From an uncultured Aquimarina sp. (GTDB lineage Bacteria > Bacteroidota > Bacteroidia > Flavobacteriales > Flavobacteriaceae), in contig CANMCO010000005.1 of assembly GCA_947496355.1 (NCBI GenBank), positions 349,167 to 413,166 on the forward strand: 64,000 nt of DNA. The letters are read 5' to 3'. Of this stretch, positions 1-9,064 are shown piece by piece. Made by a program: the position numbers and the translations under genes. How positions within the stretch are numbered: position 1 is the first letter of the stretch; every line of letters begins with the position of its first letter. The notes beneath the pieces are model-generated. The model worked only from the letters and a program-made list of their open reading frames with translations. It did not search any database and had not been told where the DNA came from.

Positions 1-2
1 CC

Positions 3-1559
3 GAAGCCAAAGGGATTTCGACAAAGCAAAAAATAGCATTAGCAATCGGTTTAGTTGGGCTTTTTATTTTGGTCCTGGCATTATTTAATTCTAATTTTCC
101 AAATCAAGGAGCATTTTTGACCATCTCTTTAGGGTTAATTACTGCTGGAACTATATTATTTGCAAATGATGCTTATCTAACCAAACTAGAGGGAATCAAA
201 AATGATGGTGTTTGGTTTAAATCTATATCATCCAGAGGGATTATAGGATGGCTTACGGGAGTTGGGTTAACAACATTCTATATTGTCTTGTATTTTTATG
301 CAGAACTACTGGGATTGGGAACCAATGGTGAAGCCAATACAGGGTTAGTAGCATTATTTGATCCATTAAGCAGATTATTAAGCGGTAATCCTGCCAGTCA
401 ATGGTTTGTTTATGGAACTTTATACACTATTGCTATTATAGCTTTTGGGTACAAGTTTATATTAAAATACAGGCACAATAGATACCAGCAGATCAGAACA
501 TTTTCGGTTATGTTTTTTCAATTAGGTTTCGCATTCCTGATCCCCGAATTTATGGCTAGGTTAAATTCTGAAACTTTTAAACTACCGTATTACGATTTAA
601 AAAATGTATGGCCTCTTAACTATTATAACTTCGAGCAATATAGAATCGATGAATTTATTAATGCTGGTAATATTGGATTAGGGTTATTAATCTTTGGGGT
701 CGCTTCTATTTTTATTATTACACCAATCCTTACTTACAAATTTGGAAAAAGATGGTACTGTTCCTGGGTTTGTGGATGTGGAGGACTGGCCGAAACAGCA
801 GGAGATTCTTTTAGACAATTATCCAGTAAAAAAGTAAGTGCATGGAAATTAGAACGCTGGTTAATCCATACTGTATTGGTGTTCGCTGTGGTAATGACTA
901 CCGCCGTAGTGTATACATATCTAGGTTATGATCCTAATAAATACTGGCTTACTAAAGATGTATTTCTTATGAGCGTGGCCGGATTCTTGACCTTTATTTT
1001 TATTGGCGTAATGCTATTTAAGAGAAAAGAACTTGGTAAAGATGCTCGATATGGTGCTATAGGATACTTTGCAGTAATCATGTTATTAATTGGTATTCAT
1101 GTTTTTGGTGATGGAGGTAAGATCTTTTTCCTTAAAGCGGAAACGCTTAGATCTTCTTATGGATTTTTAATTGGATCTATCTTTTCGGGAGTAATTGGTA
1201 CTGGCTTTTATCCTATTCTAGGAAACCGAGCATGGTGTCGATTTGGTTGTCCTATGGCAGCAATCCTTGGATTTCAACAACGACTATTTTCAAAATTCAG
1301 AATTACTACTAACGGAGGACAATGTATCTCTTGTGGTAACTGTTCTACCTATTGTGAGATGGGAATCGATGTAAGAGCTTATGCACAAAAAGGTGAAAAT
1401 ATCGTGAGATCAAGTTGTGTAGGGTGTGGAATCTGTTCTGCAGTTTGCCCAAGAGGAGTACTTAAACTTGAAAATGATAAATTATACGGAAGAATAAGCT
1501 CTAATGAGATTTTACTAGGTAATGATGTAGATCTTATGGATTACGTAAATAAAAAATAG
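3..1559 (+). CDS. Membrane-bound 4Fe-4S ferredoxin-type protein (5' partial)
   Basis: The reading frame is open from the first bases of the window, so the true start lies upstream; the first start-like codon inside (TTG at 69) is internal to a hydrophobic segment and is not the start. The protein has several membrane helices, a CSWVCGCGG motif near residue 230 of the visible part, a WCRFGCPMA motif, and two C-terminal ferredoxin-like cysteine sets (CISCGNCSTYC and CVGCGICSAVCPRG). This layout resembles the NapH/NosR/CcoG group of membrane electron-transfer proteins, which pass electrons from quinol or a periplasmic donor through 4Fe-4S clusters. The exact partner cannot be told from here, since the upstream genes are outside the window. 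In the first cluster the residue after the last Cys is Glu rather than the usual Pro. Confidence 0.85.
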   Translation, partial: EAKGISTKQKIALAIGLVGLFILVLALFNSNFPNQGAFLTISLGLITAGTILFANDAYLTKLEGIKNDGVWFKSISSRGIIGWLTGVGLTTFYIVLYFYAELLGLGTNGEANTGLVALFDPLSRLLSGNPASQWFVYGTLYTIAIIAFGYKFILKYRHNRYQQIRTFSVMFFQLGFAFLIPEFMARLNSETFKLPYYDLKNVWPLNYYNFEQYRIDEFINAGNIGLGLLIFGVASIFIITPILTYKFGKRWYCSWVCGCGGLAETAGDSFRQLSSKKVSAWKLERWLIHTVLVFAVVMTTAVVYTYLGYDPNKYWLTKDVFLMSVAGFLTFIFIGVMLFKRKELGKDARYGAIGYFAVIMLLIGIHVFGDGGKIFFLKAETLRSSYGFLIGSIFSGVIGTGFYPILGNRAWCRFGCPMAAILGFQQRLFSKFRITTNGGQCISCGNCSTYCEMGIDVRAYAQKGENIVRSSCVGCGICSAVCPRGVLKLENDKLYGRISSNEILLGNDVDLMDYVNKK

Positions 1560-1576
1560 TTTATTGGATAAAATTG

Positions 1577-1632
1577 AAACTAAAAATTACAACTCTTAAT
1601 TGTATATGTATAAGAGTTGTAATTTTTAGTTT
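1577..1632. terminator. Bidirectional hairpin terminator between convergent genes
   Basis: A perfect 22-bp inverted repeat (1577-1598 with 1611-1632) encloses a 12-nt loop and sits exactly between the stops of two convergent genes. Its outer ends are A-rich on the left and T-rich on the right, so it can act as a terminator for both strands. Confidence 0.85.
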
Positions 1633-2898
1633 TTAGCATGCTTGTTGACTAACCGGGAAATACATGCAAATGGTGGTCCCTTGATTATACTGACTCTGTA
1701 TCTCGAATATACCATTTTGTTTTTCGACCAATTTTTTAGAGATGCTTAATCCATAACCACTGCCTTTTTCATTATCGGTACCTACAGTACTTTCATTTTT
1801 GTCATTAACAAAAAGCATGTTTAACCTTTTCTCACTTATCCCTATACCATTGTCTACAATATCAATTCTGATCTGATCACCTACTTTTTCTGATTGTACG
1901 ATAATTTCAGAACCTATGTGAGAAAATTTAATAGCATTCGCGATTAAATTCCTCATTACAGTTTCCATCATCATAGGGTTTATAGTAAGTTCTAAATGAT
2001 CAGGAATATTATTAATCAATGTAATTTCTTTTTTCTTTCTTTTAATTTCAGAAAAATCAAAAACACGTTTAATTGTTGCATTTAGGTATGTTTTTTCTAA
2101 TGAAACCTCATATTTATGTTGGTAAGTATTCCCCCACTGTAGCAAATCTTCGAGTAATTGATTTCCTTTATCGGCAGATTCGATTAATAAGGATTTTATC
2201 TCTTCTCTTTCAGATTCATCCTCAACTTCGTTTATCATTTCCACTAATGATTTAAGCTGAAAAAAGGGAGTTCGCAGATCATGACCAATAATCCTAAAAA
2301 GTTGATCTTTTGCAAGATTCATTTTTTTAAGTTCTTCATTTTGATTTTTTATTAGAATATTGGCTTCCTTTACTTTTTGAGATAATCTTACAAAAGCACT
2401 TTGACCCGCATATGTCATTACACCAGAACCACATACAATCATCCCATGATAAATAAACTTATCTATTGCATACCCATTACCAACGGTGAGATAACAACAA
2501 ATAACAAAAAATAGGTTGAAAATCAATAAATTCTTCACCTCTTTATAGTGAACCAACATCAATAAAGATAAAATCATTTCTGCTTGCAGAAAATTAGGTT
2601 CAAATCTAAAATTAGGGTCATAAGCTCCAATAATAAATGTTATTGCAACTGCCCCTACAATAGCGTATATTGTTACTGGGAACAGGCTTGATTTCTGTAT
2701 AAGCGAAAATCTATATAGTAATAATCCTAATGCTATAATGGCTAAAGCACATATATCTCTTATAAAGTAACTACTATAACCTCCTTCTAGGAACTCATTA
2801 ATACTATGAATAAATGTGCCGGGGGCTATAATAAAAATGATAGGAGTAAGTACACTATCAAATTTAAAAAAAGGGTATTTTTTTTTCATACATAACAT
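1633..2898 (-). CDS. Sensor histidine kinase with six-helix membrane sensor
   Basis: Predicted two-component sensor kinase of about 420 residues. The N-terminal 160 residues are hydrophobic with about six membrane helices and no periplasmic sensor domain, followed by a short coiled coil (about 165-195). The phosphoacceptor H-box reads IIGHDLRTPF (His206), followed by the ATPase N-box (MRNLIANAIKFS), G1 box (DIVDNGIGIS) and G2 box (GSGYGLSISKKL). Two in-frame ATGs are possible (2898 and 2889); the second gives MKKKYPFFKF, a more usual N-terminus. No response regulator is adjacent, so it is an orphan kinase whose partner is elsewhere. It is convergent with the Fe-S gene and divergent from the glycosyltransferase operon. 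Confidence 0.9.
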   Translation of the reverse strand: MLCMKKKYPFFKFDSVLTPIIFIIAPGTFIHSINEFLEGGYSSYFIRDICALAIIALGLLLYRFSLIQKSSLFPVTIYAIVGAVAITFIIGAYDPNFRFEPNFLQAEMILSLLMLVHYKEVKNLLIFNLFFVICCYLTVGNGYAIDKFIYHGMIVCGSGVMTYAGQSAFVRLSQKVKEANILIKNQNEELKKMNLAKDQLFRIIGHDLRTPFFQLKSLVEMINEVEDESEREEIKSLLIESADKGNQLLEDLLQWGNTYQHKYEVSLEKTYLNATIKRVFDFSEIKRKKKEITLINNIPDHLELTINPMMMETVMRNLIANAIKFSHIGSEIIVQSEKVGDQIRIDIVDNGIGISEKRLNMLFVNDKNESTVGTDNEKGSGYGLSISKKLVEKQNGIFEIQSQYNQGTTICMYFPVSQQAC

Positions 2899-3128
2899 AT
2901 TATAACAGTGATAAGCCCATTATATCAATCCATCACTGGATAAGTGATGTTAAACCCCAAAAAACATGTGGCAATTTAACATAAAATTTAAATAAAAGAA
3001 AGAAACAACTTACTTTTTATTGTTAAAAATCACATTTTTTATCTTTTAAAGCTTATTTATATCGTTAAAATACACAAATATCAAATCAATAGTTGTTAGT
3101 CATGAATATAAATTATATCTAAAAAGTC

Positions 3129-3136
3129 TATTTTTG
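3129..3136 (+). promoter_or_regulatory. Bacteroidota -7 element for the glycosyltransferase operon
   Basis: TATTTTTG fits the TAnnTTTG -7 consensus and lies 53 bp ahead of the first gene of the operon. No convincing TTG -33 element is seen at the right distance, so the call is tentative. Confidence 0.4.
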
Positions 3137-3189
3137 TGTTAGTAACAGTTTTTATTTTCGTCTAAGGAACTTTATACAAACCCATCATT

Positions 3190-3672
3190 ATGATTGAAAA
3201 GTTTTTCATACTCATTCTTTTTGTTTCTTTTTCGGGACACTCGGTAATTTCTAAAAAAGATTACCATTATGAATATTATGCCAACGGAACAATAAAAGCT
3301 GAGGGTTGGAAAGTAGCTGGAGGCAAAGTTGATTTCTGGCACTTCTATCACACCAATGGCAAAGTTTCACACGAAGGACATTTCAAGAATAATAAAAAGA
3401 ATGGGTACTGGTATTTTTATTCTGAAGAAAGTAAACTACTCAAAGAAGGACATTTTATCAACGATAAAGCCGAAAAGTGGTGGATTATTTACGATATTGC
3501 AGCCGGAATAACCCGTAAGTACCAATATAAAAACAATAAAAAAGAAGGGTATTGTTTACTGTATAAAAAAAACAAACTTTTTAAAGCTGAGCTATACATC
3601 GATAATAAGAAAACTGGTGAATGGACTGATGTATTTAGTTTTAAAAGAGATAATCCCAACGCTTCCCTATAA
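3190..3672 (+). CDS. Secreted MORN-repeat-like protein (YwqK family)
   Basis: 160 residues with an N-terminal hydrophobic signal segment (about 1-18). The rest is built from repeats of roughly 23 residues of the form YYxNGxIxxEGxxxxGKxxGxWxxY (YANGTIKAEG, HTNGKVSHEGHF, SEESKLLKEGHF), the pattern of MORN/YwqK proteins. Such repeats are usually binding or scaffold surfaces; no catalytic residues are seen. It is the first gene of a tight operon: its stop is followed after 2 nt by the ATG of a GT2 glycosyltransferase, suggesting a role linked to glycan assembly at the envelope, which is an inference from position only. Confidence 0.75.
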   Translation: MIEKFFILILFVSFSGHSVISKKDYHYEYYANGTIKAEGWKVAGGKVDFWHFYHTNGKVSHEGHFKNNKKNGYWYFYSEESKLLKEGHFINDKAEKWWIIYDIAAGITRKYQYKNNKKEGYCLLYKKNKLFKAELYIDNKKTGEWTDVFSFKRDNPNASL

Positions 3673-3674
3673 AA

Positions 3675-4367
3675 ATGCCTCCAATTATAAAAGTTATTAT
3701 ACCCGCTTTTAACGAAGAAGATTCAATTGCTCATGTGATCAATGAGATTCCTGATATGGTATCTGAAGTCATTGTTGTGAGTAATAATTCTACAGATAGT
3801 ACAGAAAGTGTTGCAAAAAAAGCAGGAGCAACGGTTCTAAAAGAAGAACAAAAAGGATATGGATATGCATGTCTGAAAGGAATGGAATACATTGCATCAA
3901 AAGATAGTACACCTGAAATAGTGGTTTTCTTAGATGGTGACTATAGTGATTATCCTAAGGAGCTTGTTAAAATTGTCGCTCCTATCATAGATAATGATAT
4001 CGATATGGTAATTGGATCCAGGGTAAAAGAATTGCGAGAACCTGGCTCAATGACATTTCCACAGATTTTTGGTAACTGGCTAGCAACCAGCCTTATGAAG
4101 CTTTTTTTTAATGCAAAATTTACCGACCTTGGCCCTTTCAGAGCTATGAAATACGATAAGCTTTTGGCTTTGGAAATGGTAGATAAAACCTATGGCTGGA
4201 CTGTAGAAATGCAACTAAAAGCCCTAAAGAAGAAGTATTCATATACCGAGGTCCCAGTATCTTACAAAAAGAGAATAGGTGTCTCAAAAGTTTCAGGAAC
4301 CATAAAAGGTGCTATATTTGCAGGCGTTAAGATTTTAAGTTGGATTTTTAAATATAGCTTTGCATAA
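3675..4367 (+). CDS. Family 2 glycosyltransferase, DPM1-like
   Basis: 230 residues, a GT-A fold glycosyltransferase. The start IKVIIPAFNEEDSIAHVI is the typical GT2 nucleotide-binding beginning, VVSNNSTDST follows, and FLDGDYSDYPKEL carries the DxD-type metal site; VIGSRVKEL and GPFRAMKYDKL match polyprenyl-phosphate glycosyltransferases such as dolichol-phosphate mannose synthase. No C-terminal membrane helices, so it is a soluble or peripheral enzyme that probably makes a lipid-phosphate sugar donor at the inner face of the membrane. Such a donor would suit the GT87-like enzyme two genes downstream. The stop overlaps the next start (TAATG). Confidence 0.85.
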   Translation: MPPIIKVIIPAFNEEDSIAHVINEIPDMVSEVIVVSNNSTDSTESVAKKAGATVLKEEQKGYGYACLKGMEYIASKDSTPEIVVFLDGDYSDYPKELVKIVAPIIDNDIDMVIGSRVKELREPGSMTFPQIFGNWLATSLMKLFFNAKFTDLGPFRAMKYDKLLALEMVDKTYGWTVEMQLKALKKKYSYTEVPVSYKKRIGVSKVSGTIKGAIFAGVKILSWIFKYSFA

Positions 4368-5839
4368 TGGATGTTGCTATCATCATAACCTACACACTAG
4401 CCTTACTAATCATATTTATGTATAGTCTGGCTCAACTGAATCTGCTTTTTAATTATCTAAAGTCCCGAAAACAAACTGACAGTTCTCCTACTTTTGATTT
4501 TTCTAAAAAAGAAGAGATTCCTAATATAACTGTACAGTTACCTGTATTCAATGAATTATATGTAATGGACCGCTTGCTGGACAACATTGCAGAATTAGAA
4601 TACCCTAAAGACAAACTAGAGATACAGGTATTAGATGATTCTACAGATGAATCAGTTATTACTACTGCAGCTCATATCAAAAAACTTCAGGAATCTGGAT
4701 TGGATATTAAACACATCTGCCGTGAAGACAGAAGTGGTTTTAAGGCAGGTGCCTTAAAAGAAGGTTTAAAAATTGCTAAAGGCGAATATATAGCCATTTT
4801 TGATGCAGATTTTCTTCCGGGCAAGAAGTGGTTGTTACAAACTATCCCATATTTTAAAGACGAGAATATAGGAGTAGTTCAAACTCGATGGGGACATATC
4901 AACAGAGATTATTCTATGCTTACGAAAATTCAGGCATTTGCCTTGGATTTCCATTTTACAATGGAGCAGGTAGGACGTAATTATAAGGATCACTTCATCA
5001 ACTTTAATGGAACTGCTGGTGTCTGGAGAAAGACATGTATAGAAGATGCCGGAAATTGGCAAGGAGATACGCTTACTGAAGATTTAGACCTAAGTTATCG
5101 TGCTCAGTTAAAAAAATGGAAGTTCAAGTACCTTGAAGAGGTTGAAACTCCTGCAGAATTACCTATAGTAATAAGTGCCGCGAGATCTCAACAGTTTAGA
5201 TGGAATAAAGGTGCCGCTGAAAATTTTCAGAAATTATATTGGAAATTACTTAGAGACAAAACAGTTTCTTTTAAAACTAAATTTCATAGTTTTTTCCATT
5301 TACTAAACAGCAGTATGTTCTTATTAGTATTACTAGTTGCTGTATTAAGTGTACCTGTAATGTACATAAAAAATAGTAATCCAATGTTTAGCTGGTATTT
5401 TAATGTAATTGCTTTTTTTGCACTAAGTACAGTTATATTTTTCTTTTGCTATTGGCATACATTCAAAAAAATACATGGTAAAGGATTCTGGAATTTTATG
5501 GAATATATAAAAATGTTTTTTACATTTTTCTCTATAGCAATGGGATTCTCTGTGCATAACTCGATGGCAGTGCTAGAAGGCCATTTAGGAAAGAAAAGTG
5601 AATTTGTTCGTACTCCAAAATTTAATGTCAGCTCCCTTAAGGATTCCTGGAAAGGGAATAAGTATGTGAGCAAAAACATCTCTGGCAACACAATTATCGA
5701 AGCCCTTTTGATGGGATACTTTGGTTTTGCATTGTATAGCGCTTTTGAGCTTCAGGATTTTGGATTATTCTTGTTTCATATTATGCTATTCCTTGGGTTT
5801 GGATTTGTATTTTTTAAATCCGTAACTTCGAAACTATAA
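4367..5839 (+). CDS. Cellulose-synthase-like membrane GT2 glycosyltransferase
   Basis: 490 residues. One N-terminal membrane helix, a GT2 domain (about 50-310) and a C-terminal cluster of four or so membrane helices (about 315-490). All processive-type GT2 signatures are present: LDDSTDES, FDADFLPG, TLTEDLDLSYR and QQFRWNKG (QxxRW). This is the layout of glucomannan/cellulose-synthase-like enzymes that polymerise or add beta-linked sugars at the inner membrane. There is no PilZ domain, so no direct c-di-GMP control is apparent. It overlaps both neighbours by one base (TAATG junctions), showing translational coupling. Confidence 0.9.
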   Translation: MDVAIIITYTLALLIIFMYSLAQLNLLFNYLKSRKQTDSSPTFDFSKKEEIPNITVQLPVFNELYVMDRLLDNIAELEYPKDKLEIQVLDDSTDESVITTAAHIKKLQESGLDIKHICREDRSGFKAGALKEGLKIAKGEYIAIFDADFLPGKKWLLQTIPYFKDENIGVVQTRWGHINRDYSMLTKIQAFALDFHFTMEQVGRNYKDHFINFNGTAGVWRKTCIEDAGNWQGDTLTEDLDLSYRAQLKKWKFKYLEEVETPAELPIVISAARSQQFRWNKGAAENFQKLYWKLLRDKTVSFKTKFHSFFHLLNSSMFLLVLLVAVLSVPVMYIKNSNPMFSWYFNVIAFFALSTVIFFFCYWHTFKKIHGKGFWNFMEYIKMFFTFFSIAMGFSVHNSMAVLEGHLGKKSEFVRTPKFNVSSLKDSWKGNKYVSKNISGNTIIEALLMGYFGFALYSAFELQDFGLFLFHIMLFLGFGFVFFKSVTSKL

Positions 5840-7239
5840 TGTTACGGCTATGGAAATATCATAAATTTTCCATACTTTTTATCATAATCGGTATTCTCTT
5901 TTACTGGAGTTTTGCCTATCAATTAGAAAGAACAGATTTTGTGAAGATGATTAGCCTATGGATAGGACTTTTCGTTGTTTCATATAAAATCATACAGCTC
6001 AACCCTACTAATTGGAAACTTCTTGCAGGTGCTGCATTGTTCTTTAGAATCATATTTCTATTTGCTATCCCTAATTTATCTCAGGATTTTTATCGATTTA
6101 TCTGGGATGGTCGAATGTTACTAGAAGGGTTCAACCCTTATCTATCCTTACCAGAAGTATGGATTGCTCAAGGAAATGCTCCTATTGCACAAGCACAGGA
6201 GTTATACAATGGCATGGGACAACTTAATGGTAGCCATTTTACTAACTACCCCCCAGTTAGTCAATTTTGCTACTTTATCAGTGCTTTGTTTGCTTCTAAA
6301 AGCGTTTTAGGATCTGCTATTGTATTTAGAATCCTTATCATTTTAGCAGATGTGGGTACATTTTTCTTCGGAAGAAAATTATTGCAACTTCTTAATCTCT
6401 CAGAGAACAGAATCTTTTGGTATATTCTTAATCCCTTTATTATAATAGAACTTACAGGCAACCTTCATTTTGAAGCGGTAATGATATTTTTCATTATTTG
6501 GTCATTATATCTTTTACATAAAGGATATTGGTACTGGGCAGCTGTGGTTTTAGCCCTTTCAGTTTCTGTAAAACTAATACCTCTACTATTTTTGCCATTA
6601 TTTTTTCAGAAATTTGTTCTAGATAATAGAAAAAACTACAATACATATAGCTTTACAAAAGGATTCCCAAAATTGATAGCATTTTATAGCATCATTATCC
6701 TTGTCGTTTTTCTATGTTTTGCGCCGTTCCTTTCAGGGGCATTTTTAAGTAATTTTAGTAAAACGATTAGTCTTTGGTTTCAGAATTTTGAGTTTAATGC
6801 AAGTGTTTTCTACATTATTAGATGGATTGGATATCAAATTGTAGGGTGGAATGTTATTGAAACTGCTGGTAAGATCTTACCTATTGTAGTACTTGTAATT
6901 CTTCTGATCCTAACTTTCTTTAGAAAAAATAATACTACTCAACAATTGGTCACTGCAATGGTTTTGGGGATTTGTTCATATTATTTTTTGTCAACAACCG
7001 TACACCCTTGGTACATTGCCGTACCATTATCTTTATGTGTATTTACAAAGTATAAATTCCCGATAGCTTGGTCTTTTGTAATTATCCTGAGTTATACAGC
7101 CTATTTACATCCCGATTTTAAAGAAAACCTATGGATGGTGGGATTAGAGTATACATTGCTTTTTGTTGTTTTTAGTTGGGAAATATATAAAACAACGAAA
7201 TCTTCAAAAGAATTAATCACTACATCATCCTTAGATTAA
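5839..7239 (+). CDS. Polytopic GT87/GT-C-like mannosyltransferase
   Basis: 466 residues, hydrophobic throughout with about ten membrane helices. The segment SQDFYRFIWDGRMLLEGFNPY in the first long loop is typical of bacterial GT-C (GT87, DUF2029-like) enzymes, which move sugar from a polyprenyl-phosphate donor on the periplasmic side; VSVKLIPLLFLPLFF is also typical. Last gene of the four-gene operon. Together the operon could make a lipid-linked mannose or glucose (DPM1-like GT2), extend a glycan (CesA-like GT2) and transfer sugar outside (this gene); the product is not known. Its 3' end overlaps the convergent pseudouridine synthase gene by 20 bp. Confidence 0.8.
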   Translation: MLRLWKYHKFSILFIIIGILFYWSFAYQLERTDFVKMISLWIGLFVVSYKIIQLNPTNWKLLAGAALFFRIIFLFAIPNLSQDFYRFIWDGRMLLEGFNPYLSLPEVWIAQGNAPIAQAQELYNGMGQLNGSHFTNYPPVSQFCYFISALFASKSVLGSAIVFRILIILADVGTFFFGRKLLQLLNLSENRIFWYILNPFIIIELTGNLHFEAVMIFFIIWSLYLLHKGYWYWAAVVLALSVSVKLIPLLFLPLFFQKFVLDNRKNYNTYSFTKGFPKLIAFYSIIILVVFLCFAPFLSGAFLSNFSKTISLWFQNFEFNASVFYIIRWIGYQIVGWNVIETAGKILPIVVLVILLILTFFRKNNTTQQLVTAMVLGICSYYFLSTTVHPWYIAVPLSLCVFTKYKFPIAWSFVIILSYTAYLHPDFKENLWMVGLEYTLLFVVFSWEIYKTTKSSKELITTSSLD

Positions 7240-8059
7240 TAACTTCTTGTTCTGTAAGTATTCGCCAATGGCCACGAGGTAAGTCTTTCTTGGTTAACCC
7301 TCCAAAAATTACACGATCTAATTTGATTACATCGTAATTAAGATGATCAAAAAGCTTTTGGATAACATTATTTTTTGCAGATTGTAGTTCTATCCCGATT
7401 TCATTCTTAGAAGCACCTTCAATATAACTAACCTCATCTACTTGTATAAACCCATCCTGTAACTTAATTCCGTTTTTGATCTTTTCTAGATCTTCAAATT
7501 TCAGGTTACGATCTAGTTCTACATGAAATATTTTACGAACACCACTTTTATGATGCGTTAATTTCTTTTCTAAATCTACATCATTAGTAAACAAAAGTAG
7601 TCCAGTTGTATTTCTTTCTAGTCTACCTACTGGTTTAAGTGGATATTTGGATGCATTCGATACCAAATCCATAACCGTTCTGGTCTTCTCTGGACTAGTA
7701 CTAGTAACAAAACCTTTAGGCTTATTAAGAAGAACGTATTCTTTTTTATGAGGAGTAATGAGTCTACCATCAAACTTTACTTCATCGGTTAGCTTTACTT
7801 TATAACCCATTTCAGTAATTGGCTTTCCATTTACCCATACACTTCCGGTTTGGATATATAAATCAGCCTCTCTTCTGGAACAAACACCAGAATTGGCGAC
7901 AAACCTATTGAGTCTTATTTCATCTGAATCAGAAATTTTCTTAGGTGCAGTTTTTGCTTTTTTCGCAGCGGAATTATTTCGACCAAAAGATTTTCCTCTT
8001 GGCTTACCTGCTGATTTTCCACTTCTCTTTCCTCCACCGGAATTATCTCCACGACTCAT
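7220..8059 (-). CDS. rRNA pseudouridine synthase, RsuA/RluB family
   Basis: 279 residues. A basic low-complexity N-terminus (Gly/Lys/Arg/Ser rich, about 1-45) is followed by an S4 RNA-binding domain (RLNRFVANSGVCSRREAD, about 50-110) and the catalytic domain. The active-site motif reads GRLERNTTGLLLFTND. In this family the motif is normally GRLDxxTxGLL, with Asp as the catalytic residue; here the codon is GAA (Glu), read directly from 7610-7615 on the minus strand. The following LFTND is usually followed by G but here by V. The family modifies 16S or 23S rRNA; whether this protein is catalytically active is an open question. Convergent and 20 bp overlapping with the GT87-like gene. Confidence 0.88.
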   Translation of the reverse strand: MSRGDNSGGGKRSGKSAGKPRGKSFGRNNSAAKKAKTAPKKISDSDEIRLNRFVANSGVCSRREADLYIQTGSVWVNGKPITEMGYKVKLTDEVKFDGRLITPHKKEYVLLNKPKGFVTSTSPEKTRTVMDLVSNASKYPLKPVGRLERNTTGLLLFTNDVDLEKKLTHHKSGVRKIFHVELDRNLKFEDLEKIKNGIKLQDGFIQVDEVSYIEGASKNEIGIELQSAKNNVIQKLFDHLNYDVIKLDRVIFGGLTKKDLPRGHWRILTEQEVINLRMM

Positions 8060-8107
8060 ATCTTAAATTTTTTGCAAAGATAGTTGATTACCTAATAGGT
8101 TCAACAA

Positions 8108-9064
8108 CTATTCTGTATCAAACTTAATGGTACTCTGGCGCTCCCTATTTATATGTAATTGAGTAACATCTGGTCTTGAATAATGGCCAACGGGATCAAA
8201 ATTTTGTCGCTCCTGCAATACTCGATTAAAGTCTAATGTTTGGATCAATAGTCCTTCTTTTTGCAAAACCGGTTCAAGAATCCATTCGCCATCGGGACCG
8301 GCAATACATGAACCACCATTTCCTAAAACATCAGGAGCTTCTTTTAAAATCTCATCAAGATAAGGAGTAGCGGTTGGAAAATCTTCTTTTCGCATCAAGC
8401 TAGAAACCGAAATCACATAAGAACGTGACTCTCTTGCAATAAAACGAGTTATATCTTTGGTATTATAATCACTTCCTGGCCAAACTGCAATATGTAAATT
8501 CTCTCCTTGTCCATAAAGCGCAGCTCTTGGTAAAGGCATCCAATTTTCCCAACAGTTTAGGCCTCCTGCGGTAAAAGCTTTTAAGGGGTGTACAAGTAAT
8601 CCGTTACCATCTCCGGGTGACCAGGTCAAACGTTCTTCATAGGTGGGTTGTAACTTTCGGTGTACCGATTTGATATCCCCTTTCTCATTAATATACACCA
8701 GTGATGCATATAGACTATGTCCTCCTCGATCCAAAGGACGTTCAATAACACCTAAATATATGGCAATTTGATGCTTTTCGGCAAGTTCGCATATTGAATC
8801 CAGATCTCCTTTTTCTATAACAACAGCATTTTGAGCATAATGTGCATGAAGTTCCTTTTGAATTGTACTATTAAATTTTGCTCCATTAGTAAGCTCAATC
8901 CAAAAAGGGTACCCTGGTAAGAGTGCTTCTCCAAAAACAATTAATTCTGCCTTTTGGGAAGCGGCTTCAACGATAGAATTTTCAATTTTACTAATAGTAG
9001 CTGTTTTATCTAACCAAACAGGAGAAATCTGTGCCAGCGCAACAGTTAATAATTGGTCTTTCAT
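8108..9064 (-). CDS. Nitrilase (carbon-nitrogen hydrolase)
   Basis: 318 residues, a cytoplasmic enzyme of the nitrilase superfamily. The catalytic triad is visible: Glu46 in VFGEALLPGYPFW, Lys137 in HRKLQPTYEERLTW, and Cys171 in GGLNCWENWMPL. The CWENxMP context points to the true nitrilase branch, which hydrolyses nitriles to carboxylic acids and ammonia, rather than to amidases or beta-ureidopropionases. Natural substrate unknown. It stands alone between rluB-like and a 509-bp intergenic region, reading away from the latter. Confidence 0.9.
   Translation of the reverse strand: MKDQLLTVALAQISPVWLDKTATISKIENSIVEAASQKAELIVFGEALLPGYPFWIELTNGAKFNSTIQKELHAHYAQNAVVIEKGDLDSICELAEKHQIAIYLGVIERPLDRGGHSLYASLVYINEKGDIKSVHRKLQPTYEERLTWSPGDGNGLLVHPLKAFTAGGLNCWENWMPLPRAALYGQGENLHIAVWPGSDYNTKDITRFIARESRSYVISVSSLMRKEDFPTATPYLDEILKEAPDVLGNGGSCIAGPDGEWILEPVLQKEGLLIQTLDFNRVLQERQNFDPVGHYSRPDVTQLHINRERQSTIKFDTE

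Noticed and set aside
69..71. TTG as the start of the first Fe-S protein
   Set aside because: The frame is open to the window edge and the residues ahead (ISTKQKIALAIGLVGLFILV) complete a membrane helix.
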